Source: Stichopus chloronotus (lineage: Eukaryota > Echinodermata > Holothuroidea > Aspidochirotida > Stichopodidae). From it: DNA of 64,000 nt. Below are positions 11,803 to 24,188 of this stretch, one piece after another; position 1 is the first letter of the stretch; each line of letters begins with the position of its first letter. The position numbers and the translations under genes are program-made. The notes under the pieces were generated by a model. That model saw only the letters and a list, made by a program, of their open reading frames with translations, did no database searches and was not told the origin of the DNA. The stretch spans positions 8,053,361 through 8,117,360 of the forward strand of contig CM037842.1 in assembly GCA_021234535.1 (NCBI GenBank), read 5' to 3'.

Positions 11803-12359
11803 CATAGGGTGATTTTGGTCCCTGTAATGATGGGGCAGAATTTTTGTGTGGAGAACCCGACCTATGTATGGGAATTTCCGGGTTGTGGATTTTTCACTAC
11901 TCACACAGAGATTGACTGCCTCAGGTAGAAATTACACGCTTGGGCTGGCCCAGTAACTTTGGTCATTTACCTTTGCAATCTTAGCTGGGATATTGGTTAC
12001 TCCATCAACACACAAGTAGGTCTGTTTCTAGGATGTTTATAGACTACATCCTATTTTGTGTTCTGCATGCTTTTTAATTAATAAGACAACAAACTGATAA
12101 GAGAAGCAGAATAAGGAATTTTTTAAAACAAAGAAAAGAATACATGGCCCAGCTTAAGTGAGTGTTGACTAGGCACACAATTACAGTTAGCTTAGAGCTT
12201 AGAAGATGTTTCACACCCTTTTACCCCTGTAGGGAGAAGGCAAGCAATGATGGTTATTGCCTAATTGTCCATGAACTGGAAAGATGTTATCACAGTGAAG
12301 GTAGGTTGGAGTGAAAAAAAATCTTGCCCCATGACTACTGGGGACAGAATCACGCTATG
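11803..12359. mobile_element. CATAG-ended TIR element, copy 1 (557 bp)
   Basis: Left end CATAGGGTGATTTTGGTCCC; right end read inverted CATAGCGTGATTCTGTCCCC, an imperfect TIR of about 40 bp. Highly similar to 45531-46125 and 57015-57610. This copy lacks about 33 bp present in the other two after TTTTTAATTAAT. No open frame of note, so non-autonomous. I see no clear target-site duplication, so the superfamily is open. Confidence 0.85.
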
Positions 12360-12509
12360 TGGCCCATTCTTTTAATATTGTAAAATTGTTAACTACTCCT
12401 CTAATTAATGTTAAACAAAGTCGATAGCCTGTCATAATGACCTGTTTATGGTTTTCTGGTGAGTGGTTTCTCTATTATTTTCATAATGATAATCTGTTAA
12501 TGGTTACCT

Positions 12510-14837
12510 TCAGGGTATTTGTGTATGAGCTTCTGCACCAATGTTGCTCTTGTTTCTTTTTTACTGAAATGTCATGGCCATGCGTTAAAACAGAAATGCA
12601 TCAAAAATGTTTTAGTACAGAAAAATGCCAGATGAATGTTATGAAGGGACATGTTACTGATTTGTATTTTTTTTTTTACTGCATTGTCATGGCCATGCAT
12701 CATAATAGAAATGTATCAAAAACGTTTATACAGTGTAATGCCAGATGCATGTTATGCATGGACATGTGACATTTAGCATGCAATGTGTCAAATGTTAATT
12801 CAGTTGAGTCACTGCAGTTCCATGGGATAGTGACATGTACCCAAATATGTAGCAAAATGGTAGACTGCATGTAGACAGATTACATGACATTACATGACAG
12901 TAATATGTGATGCATACACTTGACACTTTGTCACTGTATCAATTGCTAACAAATTCCCCATCTCATATAAATGCACCCCCCAACCCTCACCCCCTTGTTT
13001 TATTTTTCATAATGTTGCATGTTGTGAAATTGTGAACTCGATTCCTGCATGGCAGAACAGAGTACAACGGTGGCAATTATCATGTCTATAGATATATGCA
13101 ACATGGACCCAAGATATGTTCATACATGACGTCAGAGGGGCTTTCAGTGCATATAGTATATTACATGTTGGAATTTTTAAACTGCTGTGGTCTGTGCAGT
13201 TCTACGAAGAAGTGCCATCGTACAGGAACCTCTCTCACCAGTGCATGGAAATAAGCATTCAAACTTCAATTAAATGCATATTTTTCTTCACAATTAATGC
13301 AATTACAGCATTAATGAATCTACCATTGTACCAATTGTTTATACAGCAAATTATTGTCATATAGAGTATATGGGGTGACATTTGATACATCAGTGTTTTA
13401 AAGTGATTGCATGCATAGGCAAAAAGTAAAAACATTTAAATTTCATGTCCAAAAGTGTGTTAAGGCTTTTAATTGCACAATTCATACAATTAGGGAAAAT
13501 AAAGAGGTTTCAGTTGGTTAATTCTGCCATATGATTTCAAATTCTTCTAACATAATGACAAAAAGTGTAAAATGCAATAATGTAGTAGTTGATAATTTTC
13601 ATTTAAATCAACTGTGCGCTTCTGTGAACAATCAAATGAAAAGTATACTAGTATTGAATGTTCCCTTTCTCAAAACAACTCAGGATCACTGAGGGCGCAA
13701 TGATGGATCAGTTTCTAGGTTATTTGTAAAAACAGTGCTTCCTTTCACCAGACAGTACAATTCGCAATACCAACCTAGGAGCGACGACTTGAGAAGTATG
13801 TTTTTGATACACCAGTGATGCCTGTGCTGTTGTATATTTATTATGTAGACAATTAAAGTAAGAACCGTTGATTTTCAAATATGATTTCTGTTTTCTACTG
13901 AATTATGCCAGTCCCGTTGCTTTTCAAAGTAGTAGTTACTGTGATTTTCGTTCATTGAGTGATGTAGTCTGTCCATGTACAACCTTGCATGTACATTTAA
14001 AAACAAGGTAAAAGTTAAGATCATACATAATCTTATCCTTCTGGTTTTTCAGTGTACACGCAATCACTTTAAGTGGTTGATGGTCAAAATGTTAGTAGTT
14101 ACAGAGTATAATGCCACCAAATAATGTAAACATCAAGATGCAGCAATCATTCAAGTCAATGGTTTCAGTGATCGAATGATGCACAGAAGTTCATGCCAGC
14201 TAGAATTGAATCAAATAGGCTGATTTGGCCAAAGCTCCCCTGGGGAACGCTGAATTGTTGGTGAAATTTGTAGGTGTCTTATAATATATTGCATGATAAA
14301 CAAACCCTCTAGCCTGCTATGCATGTTGAAGAGATCTTGTATGGGGTTACGTCTTGCTCAGCATCGCATTGTGTTACTAAACTGCATGTGTGAGATAGAC
14401 CTCTGCAATATGTGAATTCTTGGTTTGAAATTATGGCTAATAGCTATGTAACTGTATGCATTGATGTGAACATATTTACAATAATTATTTAAGTTTTCTA
14501 CTGAATGTCACTACTTGTAATTTTCTCCAATATAAACCAATTAAAGCTGAACTTGTTGTATCATACCAATCTCTTTCAGTCTTATCTGTCTCTACGTGAC
14601 TGAATATCAAAAAAGGTTGTTAGTGGCATAGCAGTCCTGAACATGATTAATACCCCCCTCCCCAAATGCCCTAAAAAAGATAAAATACCAGAACACTCAG
14701 GTCAGCTTCCTAACAGCTGCCTGTTTAACACCTGTGCAATGAAGTACAATTAATACAAATCCTTTGTTTGGACAAGATATACCCCATTCTTATGTAGCCT
14801 CTGCACCATTTTAAGTAAGCAAGAGTAGGAATACCAA
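12510..14837. other. No supported gene
   Basis: AT-rich DNA. At about 12560-12770 a short duplication repeats GTCATGGCCATGC...AAAATGCCAGATG words twice, about 120 bp apart. Nothing else I can support. Confidence 0.5.
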
Positions 14838-15558
14838 TTAAAGGGGAAATCAGGGTTTATTTTCACAATTTATTTTACTAAAATTCCCCACCGGTATTGT
14901 ACAATGAGTTATGACTAACAACTATGATCAAGATTATCTCAAAGCATGTGGACAACTTTGAGAAACAAGTCAAATTCCTATAAAAGAAATGGTGAAGAAC
15001 TCCAAAAGACTGTAACATCCATATTCATGGATCACACATGAATATTCAATACTATCACCTTTTCAAGGTATGAGGAGGTGTGGCTGAACACTTTCATACA
15101 TAGCTGACCAGGCTGGCCTACTGGTGAAGTGGTTACGGGCATGATATGAAAACTAGCAACCTGTGTAACATAAATTAGGCATTTATCAATCATGGTCCCC
15201 GGAAGCTGAGCTGAGAGCAACTGAGGGGGGGGGGGGAGACAGGGGGGAACATTCTGCAATGCACAAACAGCATGGGAACCATAAACATTCGGTTATGTTT
15301 ATTCATATACTGTAACGTCATCTCAGTCTTACGCTGTGATTGGTCATCGTATAAAGGAGGCTGTCTTTTCTTGTACATGAAAGTTTTTTGTACCCAACAA
15401 ATATTAGTTCTCAGTCAACAGTAATTAACACAATAACTACCGTTTCTTCTACCTTCAAACACCTCTCCAACGTCTCTATATTTCAGTGAACAATCAGTTT
15501 AGAAAGAATAATCAACTAAAGGTGAATTTTCTCAGTCAAACCCTGATTTCCCATTTAA
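14838..15558. mobile_element. TTAA-ended TIR element (about 720 bp)
   Basis: Left end TTAAAGGGGAAATCAGGGTT; from the right end, TTAAATGGGAAATCAGGGTT, so 19 of 20 bases of inverted repeat. TTAA lies at both borders. The interior has a poly-G run (about 15224-15237) and no transposase-like frame. A non-autonomous MITE; piggyBac-like by TTAA only. Confidence 0.8.
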
Positions 15559-16550
15559 CATGACATGTAGCCCATAAGTTGCATATTGCATTATTGCAAT
15601 GCCTGCTTGCTCATTAACTCTTGCCTGTCTGCAGTGGTTATTTGCAGATAGCTTGGCTTCTAAAGTTTATGGAGTAGCTATTGGTTATTCTAAACATACT
15701 TGACAAGACACTCCTTGAATACAACAGGAGGCAAATATCATACAACAATAACCATGTTTGTACAGTTCCTTGGTATTTATTTGGAATTTTTCCCAATTAA
15801 AGTACAGTACATCTGTGTTGCAACGCAAACATTCTACATTGCATAATCCATTATCAACCATCCCCAGCACATCCCCTCATAAATAGTCAAGTGTTATCTG
15901 ATTTGATTTATTTCCCTGTCTTGTCACATTGTTCATTCATGTGTACCAACAGCGATGGTATAGATTAAAGAAATTATGGAAAGCATGGATAAGAAACAGG
16001 TGGTATTTACAAGGCAGGTTCACCTCAAAAAGACAATACAGTGTGCAAACAACTGCCCCCTCCCGGCAACAATAGCCCCACAGAATGCATGAAGTAAAAC
16101 AATGAAATAGAATATGTTGCTACCTGTAACAAACTTAAGTGGATAGAGAAACCCCTACAAAAGTTGGAAATGAGGTGTAGTTACTTTTGTATATCACACA
16201 AAAAGTGCATTATTTCAGGCATCAGTTTTCAAGGTTTTCACCATATCCTCACTGGCAATATGAATTAATGGCAAACATAAATGAGGTCACAGGTATGCAA
16301 AATATGACTCATGTGAATAAACAACTTCATCAACAACAAAACTGTCAGCACGTATGGCACATGCAGCCGCTGTCGTTCTGGATCTACAACTGTACCTGTT
16401 GTGCCAAGTATAAATGAAGCTGGCAAAGGAAAACTTCACAAGCTCCAACAGCAGATAACATTCCACATCACCCAACTTTATTGCAAAGAGTGGTGCGTCT
16501 GTGGATCGCATGGTCCAAGAAGTCAGCTGACTAGAAATTGATATCAGGTG
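15559..16550. other. No supported gene
   Basis: AT-rich with open frames on both strands (for example 16187-16511) that lack splice or domain support. Confidence 0.5.
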
Positions 16551-16650
16551 TCCACTTTACAAACACACACGTCATTACAAACACACACGCAGGCCATCAC
16601 CATCACCTAGATTCCTTGCCTGCCTTCGGAAAGCGATCAAAAACTACATA
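16551..16650. repeat. 3' end of a hairpin-tailed repeat family
   Basis: A CA-rich stretch is followed by CCATCACCATCACC and CCTTGCCTGCCTTCGG. The same tail occurs at 27160-27240, where it is preceded by TGACCTTTGACC-type monomers and forms the stem CTTGCC / GGCAAG. Confidence 0.6.
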
Positions 16651-16984
16651 TGTGTTATAAAAAGAAATTATTAAACAATTTTATCCAATATTGTGGCAAG
16701 AAATGGTTATTTCTGAAATTTGAATTTGATGCACTTTTAGACTTTAAGGGGGGGGGGAGGGGGCACATGTAAAGGGAGACTTTCATCTGTATGAACTATA
16801 GCAGCCATCCGTAGAAACTCACCTTTAGCAGGTGCATTCACAGTTTCCTTCAAAGTTTGAAAATTAAAAGATTTCCCATGAACTTTAAAAACATTGTCTC
16901 AGTCATTTTGTAAAATAAAATTATACCATACTGGCACATAAATGAGATGTGGGAGAATAACCAATATGAAATACTTAGCAGCCT

Positions 16985-17275
16985 CATTAAAATATAACAT
17001 ATGCTAAACTATAGAGACAAATGACCAAAAAAAAACTCACAACATGTAAAATAGGCCGGAGAAAGGGTGGGACTGTCATAAATAAATAACCCCATATTTT
17101 GGTCTTTGAAGCATGCTCAATATTGTACCCTTTTATGTACACACTATTTTTGAGGAAAGCAAGCCCTCATGTTTTGTATGTACGTCTGCAAAACACATTT
17201 CTTTTGATTTCATGAGGTTGACTATTAGCACATTCTTTTTGCAAATGTAGAAACTATATCATTTATGGACTGTTG
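16985..17275. repeat. Dispersed repeat, copy 2
   Basis: Same family and orientation as 9400-9680, more diverged, with a poly-A run near 17028. Confidence 0.75.
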
Positions 17276-18228
17276 GTTACCTGAGCAATAATCTCGTCAC
17301 ATCCCTTTAACACCTTCTTCACAACTATCTTTACGTACTTTCCAAAGCTCTTCCAGCCGACTAAGTCAGCCACATGTTTGGTGAAGGTCTAAGAGAACTA
17401 GAATTTGCAACCCAAAAGTAAAGGCAAATTTTGGATCATGTGTATTCCACATCCATCGCAAATACATTCAGGAACGTACAATCATCCAAACATGCACTTG
17501 AACACCATAATGTCAAAGTTTGTGATTCCTAATGGATTCTAGAGGATAATACACTTCCATCCTTCAGCATACCTCTCATCAGATTTCAGATGCTTTAAGC
17601 TTTGTCCAGCAGATCTGTCAGTGAAAATTAACTGATCCAGTTAAATCCAGCACAAAGTTGTAATGTCTTCTGTAGAAAATAAAACAGATTCCTCTCAATG
17701 TGAATAAGAATACCTAAGATAGATAGTACAAGAGTTTGCAACAAATGTTATTACATACCACTTAGTCAATGACAGTGCATTACATTTAGAGCAGCCCAAT
17801 AAATTCAGCCAACGTTGCATTTAAACCAATATGCAATAAAACATTTTTGGCAGGTTATTTGCTAAAATAGATATCATAACTTTATTAAGTGCTATCCAAG
17901 CTATACTCAATGAAAGTATGCAAGAAGGAAGTGTTAGTGCTACTGTTTGGCAGAGGGATACATACACAATAATATGTACTTTGAAAAAGTTCCCTCATAT
18001 TAGATGAGTCCATTTTAGGCTTCAACTCATGCAGTCATAGCACTTACCTCTCTTTGCAAGGTATGATGATGAGGTAAGATATGGGACATCAATTTAAGAT
18101 TCTATATTGTACTTATTTACTGCACTATTTCATACTAAAAATGCAAAAGGGAAAAAAATGATGGTATGCAAAGCTCAGCCCTCCACTAGTACAATAAAAC
18201 AAACAACCATCTAAGAACCAAGGTACTT
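17276..18228. other. No supported gene
   Basis: AT-rich, no long frame, no recognisable repeat end. Confidence 0.45.
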
Positions 18229-18620
18229 ATGAGAAGTACATTAAGCTTCATGCAAAGATCCAACTGCAAGATGGAACCTGTGAACAAAAATGTTTCAAGT
18301 TATGAGAGGTGTCACAGTCAAGGAGAGCCAGTATCCCCAAAGTTTTTCATAGCAGCTCCAGAAGCCTTTTCAAGAATATCGATTGGAGAAGCAAAGGGAT
18401 CCTGGCAGATGGAGAACAACTTACCAACATGTGTCTTGATGATGATATATATTCTCATCTTCAAGTTATGTCACACTCCTGAGGAACTTCAGACAATGAT
18501 CCAGGACCTTAATTGCAAAGGAAAGTAGGAAAGTAGCATGCTATCAACCAGAATTCAAGAATACCATGTGGTTTCGATGGTGCGCCCAGCTTTGCTGCTC
18601 ACAATTATTAAAGCAACAGG
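18229..18620 (+). pseudogene. RTE-like LINE, reverse-transcriptase fragment
   Basis: Three reading frames in turn give pieces that line up with the middle of RTE/BovB-type reverse transcriptases: GEPVSPKFF for the conserved QGD(T/P)xSPKLF box, then an F..I.W..KG...DGE stretch in a second frame, then CLDDDIYS in place of the FADDIV catalytic box, and TPEELQTMIQDLN for the helix after it. The order and spacing are those of the family (established knowledge); the frame switches are seen. It is a dead fragment. Its C-terminal part is at 20070-20392, separated by satellite-type monomers. Confidence 0.7.
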
Positions 18621-18699
18621 AATTGGGCTATGATAAACAGTATCTGTGCATGACATATACCACGTACCAAATATCCTACTCAGTGTGACATGGTCCATC

Positions 18700-19240
18700 A
18701 TCATACTATATGAGATCAGTCTAAGTTTACATTCTTGAGATACTGTGTTTATAAGGTTTTCAACATTTCACCTCTGTTGACATTAGTTGACCTTTGACAT
18801 CCAGCAAAAACAAAGGGGATCTTGAACTCAATATCACTGATATACAAGCTGAATATGAGATCAGTCCAACCTTGCATGCTTGAGATTTTGTGTTTGCAAT
18901 ATTTTCATGTTTTGACCCCAGTTGTTCCCAAATAACCATTGACTATCACCAAAACAATATAGTTTTTGTATTCAATGCAGTACACTTACATATTAAACAC
19001 CGTACCTGTCTAAGCTTTCCCTTTTGAGATATTGTGTTTGCAAGGATTTTACAATCTGACCCCTGTTGACCCAAAATGACCTTTGACCTTCACCAAAACA
19101 ATACAGTTTTTGCGCTGAGCATAGTGAACACACATATCAAATATGAGATCTGTCCAAGCTTCCCTTCTTGAGATATCATGTTTACAAGGTTTTCAAAATT
19201 TGACTGTCGCTGCATATGTGTGTCATAGACACCTTAGGCC
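18700..19240. repeat. TGACCTTTGACC-type tandem monomers
   Basis: Four monomers of about 140-146 bp, each with CTTGAGAT(A/T)..GTGTTT.. AAGG.TTT, then a TGACC..TGTTGACC..TGACCTTTGACC core, CA(A)AACAA and a TATGAGATC(T/A)GTCCAAGCTT end. Boxes starting near 18734, 18880, 19020 and 19164 set the period. Confidence 0.8.
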
Positions 19241-19599
19241 TACATAGCAAGGGACAAATTGCACACTTACTGTATCTCAAGACCGAGTGCACCTGCAAAT
19301 ACAGTCACTAGTGCCTGGTTACAAATATGCTTCCTGGATTACAGGGTGACAGTGGACAACCAGAAACCCATCATGACAGAAAATGTGTAAGAACCAGGGA
19401 TCCAGCGTAAAACCACAATCCAAACAATAGTCCACTGCAATCTCCTGCTTTGTTTATTTTAGCAGCAGATGGTAATTGATCCTGTTCCCGGTCAAAATGT
19501 CTGAATTGGCGGGTATTAGTGATTAGCAGAGTTTCCACTGAGGAACTGTCCCACTCATGACCCAAATAACTTTTGAGCTCCACAGACATGATAGGTATC

Positions 19600-19960
19600 A
19601 TATACTCAATTTTAGCAATTCAAACACACAGTAGGGGATCTGTCACAGTTCTATTTCAGGATCATGCAGGTGTGTTTACAAGGTTTTGACCTTTTGACTT
19701 CTGCTGACCCCAAGTGACCTTTATCTCCCCAAAAAACAAAAGGGGTCATTTACTTAATATAGACAATCCACACAACAAGTAAGAGATCCCATGCAGTTAA
19801 CCTTCTTGTGATACAGAATTTTTTAAGGTTTTGACATTCTGACCTCTGATAACAACAACAATAGGGTTCATCTCCTCAATACGAAGTTCCATCATGCCAT
19901 GTATGAGATTCACTGAAGTTTCCCTTCTTGAGATATCATGCTTACAAGCTGTCATCATAT
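19600..19960. repeat. TGACCTTTGACC-type monomers, second block
   Basis: Two to three further monomers of the family at 18700-19240, with CTTGTGATACAG and CTTGAGATATCATG boxes near 19803 and 19927. A fragment also occurs at 22190-22260. Confidence 0.7.
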
Positions 19961-20069
19961 ACATAGGCCTACACTTTTACATACAGTACATGGACATACC
20001 CAGACATACACACACGCACAAACATTGTCACTCACACATTGATGTCAAAGCGAGTGGAGCCAGCAGAAA

Positions 20070-20392
20070 GTTGAAAGTTATGGTGCTATAGGAAAAGACT
20101 GAGCTGAACGCAGACAACCAATATGCACCTATCTTGGAAACCAACATGCAAGGAAGCCATGGAAGGAAATTTAAAGCAGAATCCACCTACTGTAGGTTGG
20201 GTGATCTATGGGGCAATGAGTTCCATCATTCGTGAAATAATGCTTCTCATCCACCCGGAGCGACAGGTCTTCAACCAACGCATCACAACTATCCGTTCAT
20301 ATGGCGCCGAAGTGTGGGCCACTACAAAACATATGGAGAAAACGAGAATAAAAGAGAGGGCAACAGTGTTGAAAGGATACAAATTGGTGTGA
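20070..20392 (+). pseudogene. RTE-like LINE, C-terminal fragment
   Basis: The frame contains HPERQVFNQRI...RSYGAEVWATTKHMEK. In RTE-type LINE polyproteins the stretch after the reverse transcriptase reads (R/K)QVFNQC(I/V)LP..TYGAETWALTK.M, so the match is direct. It is the same strand as the fragment at 18229-18620, so the two are probably one element split by the monomer blocks between them. No intact frame remains. Confidence 0.75.
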
Positions 20393-22469
20393 CAAGTACT
20401 GACCTTAGACTAACATCAGGTGTCTAAGGTCATGAATCGTAAAGGTGACAGGACATAAATCTCACAATAAATGGGTGGGTCATTTTAGCCTCTAGTGTAA
20501 CTCAACAATACTGGGCAACCAAAGTGGGGTATTGTGGTGCGAAACCAAAACATGGACATGATTCATTCGTTGCTGTCATTTATTTCTGAAAAAATTAAAC
20601 ATAAACAACATGTTTGTGGGATGACTTCATAATCAAATTTGCTGCAACTGTACTGTACATACTTGATCTAGAATGTTATGTCAGTTTATACTTTAAGACA
20701 CCTTTTTCAATTGAGTAAACTTAATACCAACTGTAAATTAAATATGATGTAATTACCCAGAATTAACTCTGTTTATATTCTAAATCAACTTGTGCTCGAT
20801 TGCGTATTTTTAGCGTGGACTGCAAAAGCCATGCACTGCTTTCATACATATTACGTATATACGCAGCATTTATGTAACACTGAGGTGTTCCCTGGTCCAA
20901 GCATCCCTTGAAAAACTTTCTGTAAACCGAATCACGGACTATTCCAATTACACACAACCATGTTCTATGTGTGTAAACTGCAACCATCTACAGGTACCAG
21001 TGTGTGAGCAGCTAATCGAGCACAAGCCATTACCTGAAGGTAAGAATATATTAGGAATTCAGTTTATTTTTACAAGCTATCATCCTGTTTTCCAGATATA
21101 CCCAGTATTTTTGGTACAGTCTTTAGCTGCAAATTTCATACCATCAGAAAAGGTAACAATTATACCAGGTATAGCACTACTAAAAGCAGCAAATGACAGA
21201 ATTCTGTAATTTAGTTCTACTAACTCATTCATAGAGCATGAGCCTACTACCATATAAGAGTCGATGCCGTTCAACTATGTAACAACTCAGACAGTTCAGA
21301 CTTCAGAGCAGAGCAGCACACAAAAGGGGCATTGTGGGAATGTGGGAAGAGGAAAGATTCACTAACTCTTGACCAAGACTATCAAAGGTGAAGTCCGAGA
21401 GGCCTGGTATGGGATGCAGTGAAGGAAGGAGGGAACCACACAAATCCTACCAGCTGTTATACAGTACAGTAGCTGTGAGAAAACAATCACGAGAGACTTG
21501 GGGCATACATGAAACCAAGAGTATCACCTCATGACCATAATGATTTTATCAAAGTGCCATATAATCTACTGTACTGCACTATATTGTGATCTTATTTTAA
21601 AAGGATTCTGGTGGAAAGGTAAATCAAATCCTGCATGAGTATGATCGATGTAGCATTTGCACCAACAGCAGGGACATTTAGCCTTTCTCTACAGGTAGCA
21701 ACATCATTCTATGTCTAATCAGTAAACAGTGCTTTTAAAAACATCATATTCAAGATTTTTATACAGGCTCCCACTCTCAATACAGTATAGCAAGCATCTC
21801 ACAAAACAGTAAGAATCATCTACAGAATACTAGCAAAATATGATATCAGTCACTTTTTATGTCTCTGATATTGATGCAATTTTCAATCTATTTTGGTAGG
21901 CTAAACATATTCCATGCACTTTGAAGTCTAAAATTTTATACCATGAGCATGCAGCAAGTAAAGTAACACTGGCAGTATCATTTTAAAAACTAACAGCTAT
22001 TGAAAACTTAGCAATTTTGCCTATCTAGCTTACTTACCTACTTGTTAAAATGCATGACAGCTTCATTAGAAACATTATCATCAATATTTATAAAAACAAT
22101 TCATGAAGTCCATGTCTACTTACTAGTATGCATATTGTTACCAAAAGCAGTAGGGATTATGCACTCAATGTTGCATGTGTATCAAATATAGTTTCCTATC
22201 TTGAGATCATGTTTACAAGTAAGGTACAAAATACATCTCACCCACAGGCGCAACTATAAATGTAGCATGCATGGCTTAAAGATAACTCATGACCGCAGAG
22301 AGTTTCAATTCTCTGCATCTTTCAAATTTGTTGTCAATCAAAGAGTAGCAAGAGTAAATCCAGTTGAGAATTTTTCTATCCCCAAGCCAAAAATATAGCT
22401 TAGGGGAGATGATGAGCCACTAGCTGCCTGATGGTGATTCAAGTGGAAGAATAATATCTGCAGGGTTAG
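20393..22469. other. No supported gene; putative 3' flank of the large minus-strand gene
   Basis: AT-rich. It holds a satellite fragment (22190-22260) and a worn fragment of the TTAA-ended MITE family (about 22290-22420: TTTCAATTCTCTGCATCTTT, CAGTTGAGAATTTTTC). The 3' UTR of the minus-strand gene should start just below 22470, but I cannot set its polyadenylation site. Confidence 0.5.
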
Positions 22470-22597
22470 CTACAAAACAGGTTTTGACTGCTTCAGTTTT
22501 CGTCTGGCACCTGTACATTTATTGCTTGCAATGGCATTTAGGGTGCCATCACTTAGCTGTGCCATTACAGCTCTCTTCGCATGACAAAGGATGAATG
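22470..22597 (-). CDS. Exon 18 (last): end of BEN-like domain and stop
   Basis: Acceptor CTTCTGTTCACAG; two bases complete the codon left by exon 17, then 41 codons and TAG (22470-22472). The peptide contains LCHAKRAVMAQLSDGTLNAI and ends in a basic tail KLKQSKPVL. Phase fits exon 17 exactly. This would supply the last helix of the BEN-like fold. Codons look coding and there is no lesion. Confidence 0.7.
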
Positions 22598-23946
22598 CTG
22601 TGAACAGAAGAACAAATATCTAACATGTTCAAATAACCACTGAAATTCAGAACTACATGTGCATAACATCCATAATGTACTTATTTAGGTCTTTTTCATT
22701 TTAGGCAGTGTTTGATTTTAAGAAATTACCATGGTTATCCAAGGGACAACCATTTACTGATATTTGGTTGTCCATATGCTGAAAAAAAATGGTAGTCCTG
22801 CATTGGAAAAATTGAAATTGCACTCTATTGAAAAACAAGAAGGAACATCAGATTTGCAATGGTAAGCAGAATTTATTTACATCACATAACAGGTGTTCTC
22901 ATCCAGGGATAAAAAACAGGGCCCTTGGGCCCAATGGCCCCTAGATATTGCTCAGACCCGTAGGTTCAAAATGAAAGGGGAAATGAATCATAAATACTTG
23001 AAGTCTAATTGTACAGTCCTCTTTATCCACTGTGTACAGTAGGCCTGTGTATTTGTTATTCACCCACTCTCTAAAAAGCTGCACAGCCTCACAATAAAAT
23101 TGGTAATATGTCATACAACCTCCAAGCATGTTTTTGCGAAGATTTGGTAGTCCAAGAGATTTTCTAGTCGTCACGGACTACCAGATCACCGTCAAAATCG
23201 AACACTGTTAGGATTTCTTTTGCAAAATACTTTGAGCCCTCATGGAAGAAGTGCTACATTAAGATTTTCCAGTATTTATTTATACATTTTCCATGTTTGG
23301 ATTAAAGGATATGTAAGTGACTATGTCTGTGTGATCTCAAAGATTTCCCACAATGCATTAGGGGACATTAATGTTGGAGTTTTGCTGGCCTGGTGGTCTA
23401 AAGGGTGGGATCCCCCCTTTGAAAATTGTTTGCCTTTCCAAGAGTTCTAGATACAAAGTGGTGCAATATTTCCATGATCCTTTCTCATTGTTTTGTATTC
23501 CAAAAGTGCAGGACATTTTGTTGAACAATTTTGAAGAATTTTTTTTAGAGGGATGTGTCCCACCACCCCTGTACCCCCACCTGTGGCTACCAGCCTGTTT
23601 GCCTGAGGCCAACGAACTCAAGCTACTTAACACATGAAATTAGTCCAGCCAGAGCAAAAGACAAACAAGGCCAAGCCTGGGGTCAGGGGGCTCAGAGAAC
23701 TGATTTTGAAAGCACAGCTTTGAGCAAGCTTACAGTTCAAACTTAATGCATTAGTGAAGCAAGGGGTGTGTACTCATGAAGCTATACCCACACCAGTGAG
23801 TTGTGGGGAATTTCTCACGATGTGATGAATCATTGTGAAATAGACCTATATTCTCTAAACTTGCTCTTATTTTTGTGAAGTTTCAATCTTCAGTGAAATT
23901 TTTGAATGGTTACTTCCTTTGCAAATTATTTACATATACAACATAC
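22598..23946. other. Intron 17
   Basis: Contains GC-richer repeat-like DNA at 23340-23620, where both strands are open in overlapping frames (CCACCACCCCTGTACCCCCACC near the right side). I take it as a mobile-element remnant; no ends identified. Confidence 0.5.
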
Positions 23947-24188
23947 CTTCTGCAGCATTAAGACACTTCTGGTCCAAAGGCACGCTACTCTCTCCGCATG
24001 CCTTGTTTTTCGCCATTGGCCTCCCTCCGACCGCACAACCATGTATCAGCTCTTCAGCTGTACACAGGGTGTCCAAACATGTTCTAAACATGATGGACAA
24101 GCCCTTCTTCCCCTTCAGGATGATGTTTGCTTTATGGGCCACTGACACCCAGACTCCTGTCCCCTTTTATTAGCTCAACCATATCTTC
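23947..24188 (-). pseudogene. Exon 17: BEN-like domain, one 1-nt insertion
   Basis: Acceptor TTGTATTACAAAG and donor GTATGT. Seen: an opening EDMVELIKG, then the frame is lost at a run AAAAGGGG (about 24161-24168); dropping one G joins it to GVWVSVAHKANIILKGKKG, MFRTCLDTLCTAEELIHGC, a Gly-rich turn, and SVPLDQKCLNAAE. Known: BEN domains have a helix ending in (A/R)xLLxxLFTxEELA, a GxxG-type turn and a (K/R)xxLDxxKLxxI helix; the order and spacing fit, so BEN-like is my assignment. Phase in 0, phase out 1 after the correction, as the neighbours require. BEN domains bind DNA in chromatin regulators. Confidence 0.65.

Noticed and set aside
18700..19240. CRISPR-like or regulatory repeat array
   Set aside because: Monomers are about 143 bp, diverged and without spacers; a satellite fits better.
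23358..23746. Open frames of 63-91 codons on both strands
   Set aside because: Mutually overlapping, no splice support or domain; looks like repeat DNA in intron 17.
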